Source of the DNA: Schistosoma haematobium
Lineage: Eukaryota > Platyhelminthes > Trematoda > Strigeidida > Schistosomatidae
Direction: 5' to 3'
Assembly: GCF_000699445.3 (NCBI RefSeq)
Contig: NC_067201.1
Span: forward strand, 24,195,033-24,259,032
Length of the DNA stretch: 64,000 nucleotides
A model generated the notes under the pieces. The model saw nothing but the letters and a program-made list of their open reading frames with translations. It did no database searches and had not been told where the DNA came from. The position numbers and the translations under genes are program-made. Positions 56,666 to 64,000 of this stretch are shown here, piece by piece (the first letter of the stretch is position 1; every line of letters starts with the position of its first letter).

Positions 56666-59600
56666 TCACAAAGTTATTCGCGGTTTCTTCGTTTTCTTGT
56701 GCTGTGTGGCTTTTTGATTATGTTCTACAAAGATGAAAAAGAAAACAATAAGGGAATTACTTAGTTCTATATGATGGACTCCATCAATAGAGTGGTTAAG
56801 TAGTGACCGAATGATAGTGATAATATGGCTGTACTTCTCTCCGCCTAGTTATAACTAACACTGACCAAGCAGTTTAACGATCAAACACTCTATGGATCAC
56901 AACTTAAGTATATTTAGTAGTTTGTACATTGCTGCTAAATAGTTCTGCAATAAAATGTGGTAGATATTCATCCAATGAACAACAAACTGATGAAATGTGA
57001 ATCTCATCTTCTAAAACAAACAGAGAGTGAATCGAACGCAAATTTACTCATGTAATTTGAATCTACCTAAGTACAAGCTTTTTGACAATCGGCTTTGAGT
57101 TACGCTTTAAGTGCAGTGACTAGTTATGATGTCTGATGAAATCGCGATAGAAATTCAGAAATCTCGGCAGGTTTTTATCAACTTGGGTCACTTATGGCGT
57201 AGGTGAGATAACTGTCAACCGACCAATGGACGAGTTTACTGTACAGTAGTTTGTTTCATTCTACTTTATGATTGTGAAACATGGCCCTTGGAAGTAGATG
57301 ATATTCGTAGGTCACTATTGTTCGATCACAGGTGTCTTACACATTGGAACTACCGAGTTGGGAATACTGAAGTTAAACACAGAGTACTAGTTAAGGTCGT
57401 GTAAGTGGTGTTCTAATTGGTGATTTAGTCAAGTAATAGTTAACGGGGCAAAAGTCGTAACAGGTAGCGAATTTTTATCGACTAACATGGCCAGGGCATG
57501 TGATACTTATGTCCATCCACTAATTGGTGTAAGAGTAGAATGTAAGAAAACTATGACGGCACACCAGTTAGACTAAGTCATTTAGGTAGGTGCAGATTAT
57601 TTGGTTCGAGTCCGTGTCATTGTCGTGACCAATGGCTGGAGCTTCTAGGTAACGCACCTGAAATGGTGTGAGTCCATTCGCATTTTGCCTTCCTGTAGAT
57701 CGTAAGTCTTTAAATTTTCCATACATTTGTTTATTTTGATAATTTGTACTTTCTCGCATCGCACCTTCGATGCATAATCTTTTCTATTACAACTACATCT
57801 ACTACTGTGGAATTCGCTCTGACTATATCATCTCGATGTGCCAGTAGTGTGTGGCAACTTAAAACGATTTACACATGTGGATGTTATACATTGCGTATGA
57901 CTGACTGAGTCATGATTTACGGTTGCCTAAACTGAAGCAGAGGAATAGGCATTTCAACTAGCTATATATATACTAATCAGTCTGATTACATTCGACTGAA
58001 CCATTCAGAACATATAAAATAGATTACCTTCATTCGGAGATAATTTTCTTTTTTGCAACCGATTAGATGTGTGAATTTCGTTCTCACTGGAATTATTCAT
58101 TTCCACAGGTTGAGATGTTACATCTGGTAGCTTGGATTTCTTTTTTACTGGACCATTCCATGCCATGCCAAGTGCATTACGAGTGGCTTTATGCAAATTA
58201 CGTCGTTCTCGAATAGCACGAGCGCCTAACGATGCACGACTGCATATAATTTGAATGAGTTGGTGATTTCCACCACCAAGTTCTTGGGTAAGAGCAGATT
58301 CAGTTGACTCAATTAATTCAACTAATTGATCAGGTCCTGCCTTTGCCATTCCAGCTGATACAGAGGCAACAAGACTGTTCGCACTCTCTGGTCTAATTGT
58401 ACCTGACATGAGTGCACGACGAAGGCGAGCCTTTAAAACAAACGAAAGGAAACAATATATCAACTCACAAATTTATAAGATGGTTAGAAAATAGTCTACA
58501 TCTGAGAATGACATCGGAAAACATGAAGCACTAGACAGTCTTTTTGCCCTAGTATGGGGATTCAGTGGTGTGCATCCACGATTTCCTGTAAGGGTTGAAC
58601 CTACAATCTCCAGACATCGAGTCAAGTGTGTAACTTTTATACCATTGAGTCCCTGTGATCCGGAATTTGCGATGTCGTGTGGCAACCATCACTTGTTATC
58701 AGTGATGCTTATCTCATTCTCAACATGGTTGAACTAGGATTCTAAGAATTCCCCTTTAAGTTGTTCAATTATGTATACTCGAATGCACATCACACAGTAA
58801 ACGATACAGAAAATAAAAACCGACCATCCAACCCACCTGTGCTCTTCTTTGTCTTGATTTCGCTCTGACCGTAAGTTCTCTAGAAAGATGCATACCACGT
58901 AGTCGTATTCTAGCGCCAATATCTGTTGTATCATCGTTGACACCTGAAGCTAACGATGAAGCTGCTGTAAAAGCTAATCGTTCACGCTGACGGAATTCTC
59001 GACTTATTAATTTCGAAGCAGATCTTAAGTAGGCGAAATAAGCTGGGACTTGTTTTTCAACGGATGGATTTTCATCTGATTGATTGTCAGAACCACTTGA
59101 AGGTTGAGTATTTAGTGAGAACATATCAAATAATTGCGTTGTATTCGGATGGGGTAGACGTAATAAAAGGCCGGTAGTCAATTTCAACGCCAGTAGCCTC
59201 TGTAAAAAAGAAACAGGAAGGTGTATATGAGATTCGAAAGTTTCAAATTAAGTTAGGTGATAAAACAGAAGTCGAAATCATGAGTCGATTGAAGCTAGAC
59301 CACCCATAGAAAACCTGGAAGCACTGGACGGCCGATTCGTCCTAGTATGGGACTCCTCAGCAGTGCGCATCCACGACCCCGCACCACGCGGGGTTCGAAC
59401 CCAGGACCTACTGGCTTCGCGCGCGAGCACTTAACCACTAGACCACTGAGCCGGCATCCATCGGTGTTAATGTCTAACTTCAACCAATCCACGAATTTGC
59501 GCCACCGTACACTATTGTCTTCAGTGAGTTGTTATCTCCCAACAGACCTGGTTGAAGTCCACTGGTAACGGCTTCTCACTAGAACTCCAGGAGTTTTTCC

Positions 59601-60551
59601 TGAAGTCAGTCACTAGTGAGCAGTTGATTATTATCAGAATGGGTTTTGTGGAGAGTTTTAGAAATTTCACTTGACTCATGATTTCAACCTGTGAAATTTC
59701 TAAAACTCTCCACAAAACCCATTCTGAAAACAGAAGTCGTAATGCCATTTCGACTGTTAAGTATTATTACATTCACTGGCTTCTATATGACGGATGGGAA
59801 TGTGTAGTGAAAATTCCATATCTCGATAGTTGTACGAGTATTGATGGTGGGTTGGGTGTAAGTGATGGAATCAATCTACATATAGTAAAAGTCAGGTCAG
59901 CTTACATTGATCTAGATCGTTTTGGTGCTATTGTGGTGTTAGTTTAGCTGTGAAGGGTTCGGTTTACAATAGTTCCATGAGAACAATCCGACTCCTCTGA
60001 AGTGATGATATTTGATGGCAACATCATGCTGGTAATAATGACGTTCAACAATGAGAGTTGGGACGCAATGACGAGAATTCAGTGATTGTCGTCATCCTGA
60101 AACACTAGGTTCAGTAACCTGGACATCTGTTATGAATCTAACCCAGCATCTCCCACGCAATGTAGTGAACAGGGACACAAGTGGGGACAATCGAATGTAT
60201 GTGACACGAAATTACAAAGTATCAATCCATCGTCTCGAATTTGATCGTTCCTTTTGCGAATATCAGTCTCAGATTCTATTGTTCATACCAAGTGCGTTCC
60301 ATTCCCGTTCTTTCCTTATCGATCCTCTACTGAAATACACTCTATGTCTGACCACCATTATATACTACTTATGTGGATATAAGTAACCCACACCACAGTA
60401 GTGCATCACTTTTCGAAGTTGGTACAGAGCGAAATAGGCGGGGTCAATTTATGACATTCTGCAGCGGTATGAAAGAACGCTGACGACCATCACTTTTTAT
60501 TTAAGGTTCTAAAGATTATGTGTATCGCTCATAACTAATACATGATTGATG

Positions 60552-60619
<68 letters not shown>

Positions 60620-62664
60620 TTCTCCATTCAAAACACTATAACAGTCAATTAGAGGATTTGAAAAGAAAAGAAAAATAAACCAAACACAGTCATCATTATA
60701 ACATACTTGACAATAATATTGTGGTCTATTGTTTAATTCATCCAATGCAATTTTATTAGCAATACGAAATATTCTCAATACTGGTTTACGTCCAACACTT
60801 AAATGTAATAATTGTCCAAGATAAATTAAATTAGATAATAACTGAATATCAAAGAGAAATAGAAAAGAAAAAGAGGGGATAAATTAAAGATAAGAGAGAA
60901 AGATTGATAATTATGAACAAATCAGTCAGTCAGCAACATCGTGGAACGTCGTACGTACGTACATCAATTGGAGTTGCTATAACACATTAGCACAAATATA
61001 CAATTATCGAATCAAATCCCATAGTGGTAGAGGTAATTTACTGGGAATATGCGACATATATATCAGTGTGATATGAATTAGTCCAATGTCAATGGAAACA
61101 ACGATGAACACCCAATACTATTAGAACTTGTGGTGTGGAAAAAGCAATGTTAAAACACGAGTTTATTTACTTATTTGAACATATAAATATTTGTACAAAG
61201 AGGCACCAAATACATTTGCACCACATAAATCATTCTATTTATGTGAGGGCTGCTATACTGCCCGAGACCAGACCACGTGGTTTTCTTAGGGGGCCACACC
61301 CCGAGCCTTTGACCTAAAAGTCTAGTTCACAAGGTAGTGAAGCAACGTCAGGAGATGCAGTTCCATGGTAACCAGTGGGTAATAATTGGTTCATACGCCA
61401 TTTGTTACCTTAGGATCTTAGAGCCCATGTGCACCATTGGTTTGGAATGAGTATTTGCCAAGTGTCTTAGGTGAATCCTCCATATCCACCAACCCGGTTA
61501 AAGTGTCGGGCATTCACTTTTGATGCTCTCAATTTCGTAAACAATAGTAATGCCGCGAGAAGGTATTGAGTAGGACTTCCCTCGCAGTGATTGTATGCAC
61601 GTAACTGTGAGAGAGCATTTTTTGGGGGGTCCAGAATAACACAGTAAAATTGATTGATTCAACAGAGTTGGAAGCAGTTTCTAACTAAGCAAAATCAATA
61701 TTTATAATTGCTGTCAAGATATTTGAAAAAATCCCTATTAATTCATATTATTATTATTATGAACTGATGACAACAGCTTTTAATTATGTCATTATTAGTC
61801 TATATATTTGAGAAGGTTCAGTTACATGAAGAAATTATGATGAATGTAATGTTCTGTCTGAGCTGGATGGTTCAATTATGAAAATTGTATTATTCGTTGA
61901 ACAATATCATCAGGTTTCAACTTGTCATGGTAAAATTTAAAAAAACACGACTTAATGACGCTTAACTATTTAGAATGTAAAGAGGTAATTTTTAATGGAA
62001 TATTCGAATTGGAACTTTACAGTCCATGTTTAATTTGACTAACTATCTGTCAAGACAGTTCTGTCGTATGGGGTCGAAACTTGGAGAACTACGAAAATCA
62101 TCATACAGAAGATACAAGTGTTTATTAACAGTTAACTATGCAAGATACTTCGTATCCGTTGGCCAGACACTATGAGCAACAACCTACTGTGGAAGAGAAC
62201 AAACGAGATCCCAGTGGAGGAAGAAATCAAGAAGGAGCGCTGGAAGTGGATGCGACACACATTGAGGAAAGCACCCAACTGCGTCATCAACGCAAACCTT
62301 CACATGGAATCCTCAACGTCAAAGGAGAAGAGGAAGACCAAAGAACACATTACGTCGAGAAATGGAGACAAACATGAGAAGAATAAACAACAATTGGATA
62401 GAACTAAAAAGGAAGGCCCGGGACAGAGTGGGTTGAAGAATGCTGATCAACGGCCTATGCTCCTCCATTGGGACTAACAGGCATAAGTAAGTATCCGTTA
62501 AATGTAATGGGGGTAATATCTTCCATTTCATAATGAATCCATTTAAAGTAAACAAACAAGCATAAATGATGAAAAAATCTTACCGCATTTGACCATTCTT
62601 CTGAAATAGGTACACGTGCATCAACTTCCAATTGAAATAATGAGTCGTTTAGTATTCTTTGTAA
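56666..62664 (-). CDS. Unrecognised, probably nuclear protein; five 3'-terminal exons, at least 346 aa
   Basis: Exons on the minus strand: 62664-62584, 60841-60707, 59199-58837, 58430-58028, 56724-56666. All introns are GT-AG, phases are consistent and the total is 1041 nt ending in TGA. The 5' part lies outside the window or was not found. The first two exons encode leucine-rich, probably helical sequence (for example [17 protein letters not shown]). Exon 3 has an acidic, serine-rich linker and then an arginine-rich helix ([17 protein letters not shown]). Exon 4 holds a further helical segment and then KKKSK and KRKL basic clusters. The last exon ends in the basic tail [11 protein letters not shown]. 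The basic clusters resemble nuclear localisation signals, so a nuclear or nucleolar role is inferred. I do not recognise the family; a helical-repeat assembly factor is one possibility. A repeat-A copy, an RTE tail, an ATA microsatellite and repeat-B copies sit in its introns. Confidence 0.78.
57130..57925 (+). mobile_element. Decayed RTE element, RT end to tail
   Basis: Remnants of HLWRR (TCACTTATGGCGTAGG), ETWPL (GAAACATGGCCCTTGG) and DHRCL, and a CTGACTGAG tail near 57915. It lies in the last intron of the unrecognised minus-strand gene. Confidence 0.55.
58490..58690 (-). repeat. Degenerate repeat B, reverse
   Basis: GGTTGAACCTACAATCTCC (B box region) and CCCTAGTATGGGGATTCAG (stem II region) in reverse orientation. 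Confidence 0.5.
59275..59510 (-). repeat. Well-preserved repeat B, reverse
   Basis: Perfect tRNA-like head (GGTCTAGTGGTTAAGTGC in reverse) and B box GGGTTCGAACCCC. Stem I CACTG/CAGTG and stem II GTCCC...GGAC are intact, but the GAAA strand reads GAAT. Confidence 0.75.
59635..59726. repeat. Perfect 36-bp inverted repeat
   Basis: 59635-59670 and 59691-59726 are exact reverse complements around a 20-nt spacer. The arm starts CAGAATGGGTTTTGTGGA, which resembles the 3' end of repeat B at 31662. Confidence 0.9.
60160..60405 (+). repeat. LTR-like repeat L
   Basis: TGTAGTGAACAGGGACACAA to AACCCACACCACAG, collinear with 5199-5476. Confidence 0.45.
60549..60620. repeat. AAT microsatellite
   Basis: About 23 uninterrupted units, in the intron following the exon at 60841-60707. 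Confidence 0.9.
60920..61060 (-). mobile_element. RTE 3' tail fragment
   Basis: CAGTCAGTCAGCAACATCGT, then the ACATTAGCACAAAT segment. It resembles the 28005-28140 copy, including the CGTACGTACGTACATC variation. Confidence 0.55.
61155..61632 (-). repeat. Repeat A copy
   Basis: Reverse-oriented full copy in the intron of the unrecognised gene, with its head near 61632. Confidence 0.75.
61845..61925 (-). repeat. Degenerate arm of family H
   Basis: GTCTGAGCTGGATGGTT, then TTGAACAATATCATCAGG, as in the first arm at 16890-16950. Confidence 0.45.
62035..62495 (+). mobile_element. Perere-3/SR3-like RTE 3' portion
   Basis: [16 protein letters not shown], then [17 protein letters not shown] in a shifted frame, and a GGCATAAGTAAGTA tail. 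It lies in the intron before the exon at 60841. Confidence 0.7.
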
Positions 62665-62814
62665 CTAAATTTTTTAAAGAGAGAAATTGGCAAAGTGAAA
62701 GCAACACAAGAAATGAAGGAAAACAAATCTTGATATGTAGATGATGATGCTCGGTTGTATGTTGAGATCCATTTGAATGAAGAGTATGATGAGATTAGAT
62801 GTATGTCACTAGGT

Positions 62815-63000
62815 AAAGATGGCGAATCAGTTGATGAGGGTGTAATAGTTGAGATATGTATTACTCATACCTTGAACACATAATACTGACCAGTGTAGGT
62901 GTATGTATGAAGAAAGTTGATGGGAAATATTAAATTAAGATGTAATATTAATACATGAAGTTATTAACCTAGAATTGTTCACAGTTAAGCAGATATATTC
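62815..63000 (+). mobile_element. Very degenerate RTE 3' segment
   Basis: AAGATGGCGAATCAGTTGAT and TGAAGAAAGTTGATGGG echo the C-terminal RTE region. The match is weak but ordered. Confidence 0.35.
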
Positions 63001-63114
63001 ACTCTTTATTCCTTAGTATATAATTCATTCCCTGGTAACTATTCATCAGAATCTCTTTACTGAACAAAACTAATTTTATACAGTAAGGAATTAAGTATTA
63101 GCATCAGAAGAGAT

Positions 63115-63290
63115 TTTATGGATATTATAGTAATTTTAATAGTTAAGGTCATGAGTCAATTGAAGCTAGACCACCATGAAAAATTTGGAAGCATTGAATG
63201 GCTGTTTCATCCTAGTGTGGGACTCCTCCTTGGCAGAGCGCATCCACGAACCTGCCTCGTGAGATTCAAACCCAGGATATATCGGCCCGT
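63115..63290 (-). repeat. Repeat B copy, reverse
   Basis: GGATATTATAGTAATTTTAA extension, GGGACTCCTCC core region with an insertion, and GAGATTCAAACCCAGG B box. Confidence 0.6.
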
Positions 63291-63299
63291 TGAAAAAAT

Positions 63300-64000
63300 G
63301 GACAAACAATATCCTACTACTACATGTTTAGTGTTAAATAGAAGTCAGGTAGTATCGATAAGAAACCATACACAATAACTGTAATCATGAGGAAAGCAAT
63401 GTTCTCTGTTGTATTTGAACTTATAATAGTCAGTGCGACAGTCAGGGATGTCAAGTTATTGATCATAAAAAGAAATCCTTATCAATAAAGTCTATCCGAG
63501 ATATTAAGAATAGATAACACGAAAGTGGTTACTATGAAGCGATCGAATCTGCTACCTTAACATGATTAGAGTTGTCTGTTATGATGATCCGATTTTTCAC
63601 CACCTATAGTAAGCCAGTATTTTCATAGGCTTTTAGCAATACACATAGATAAGCTGTTATAACTTGTGGCCTGTGTGCATTGATATTGTACAACGTAACG
63701 TAACGATACCGCCAATTAGAGAGCAGTGACTTATCGATCGGACCAATGACGCGTAAAACCCGTACAAACAGTCTAGAGTCCGCCTAGCCCAACCAGTTAA
63801 ATCCAGAACACCAATTTCAGCCTCTGCAATATCGAATCATTTATTTCAAGCATACTGGGTTTATATACTAACCAGACAGACCATACCGTACCATAAAATA
63901 TGAAACAACATTTGTACAAGAATTAGTCAAATGTGGCTGTGAATGAGGGAGGTAGTAATTAATAGACAAGGTATAATTCAAGAATGTAAAATCGTATAGT
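63300..64000. other. Intergenic or intronic end of window
   Basis: Probably still upstream intron of the unrecognised minus-strand gene. A TAACGTAACG pair near 63693 and TACCGTACC near 63887 look repeat-like but cannot be assigned. Confidence 0.35.

Overview
The window looks like a blood fluke (Schistosoma) nuclear contig. It is AT-rich, intron-bearing and packed with degenerate retroelements. The families match known schistosome types: SR2-like and Perere-3/SR3-like RTE non-LTR elements, a BEL/Pao LTR element, SMalpha-type hammerhead repeats, and tRNA-derived SINEs with hammerhead cores. The species cannot be fixed from sequence reading alone; the SMalpha hammerheads favour the African clade. 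No rRNA genes, functional tRNA genes, CRISPR arrays or bacterial features were seen.

Three host genes can be reconstructed by splicing, and most of their exons are too small to stand out as ORFs. (1) A 14-exon minus-strand gene (40685 down to 13840) encodes a 686-residue coiled-coil protein. Its C-terminal domain matches the spindle-checkpoint protein MAD1 (MAD1L1). It spans about 27 kb, and its large introns hold most of the repeats between 14 and 40 kb. (2) A compact three-exon plus-strand gene (55025-55359) encodes a 70-residue NDUFA1 (MWFE) subunit of mitochondrial complex I. (3) Convergent to it, a minus-strand gene (62664 down to 56666, 5' end missing) encodes at least 346 residues of an unrecognised, probably nuclear protein with a basic C-terminus.

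Layout. 0-13 kb: repeat-rich intergenic DNA with microsatellites, SINEs, an SMalpha copy and a nearly full-length SR2-like RTE element (about 12983-9197, minus). 13.8-40.7 kb: MAD1 with intronic repeats. 40.7-55 kb: retroelements, centred on a 3.9-kb palindromic BEL/Pao insertion (45727-49608) flanked by a 5-bp target duplication. 55-62.7 kb: NDUFA1 and the convergent unknown gene. 62.7-64 kb: repeat remnants.

Most notable observations: the palindromic Pao insertion with inverted LTR-gag arms, whose right terminus resembles a normal U5 end; a candidate HDV-like self-cleaving ribozyme at the 5' end of two RTE copies; well-preserved hammerhead cores in SMalpha-like and tRNA-SINE repeats; a non-autonomous repeat (about 17 copies, called repeat A) that shares its 3' tail with a LINE in the same window; and a repeat-A copy ending about 50 bp before the NDUFA1 splice acceptor.
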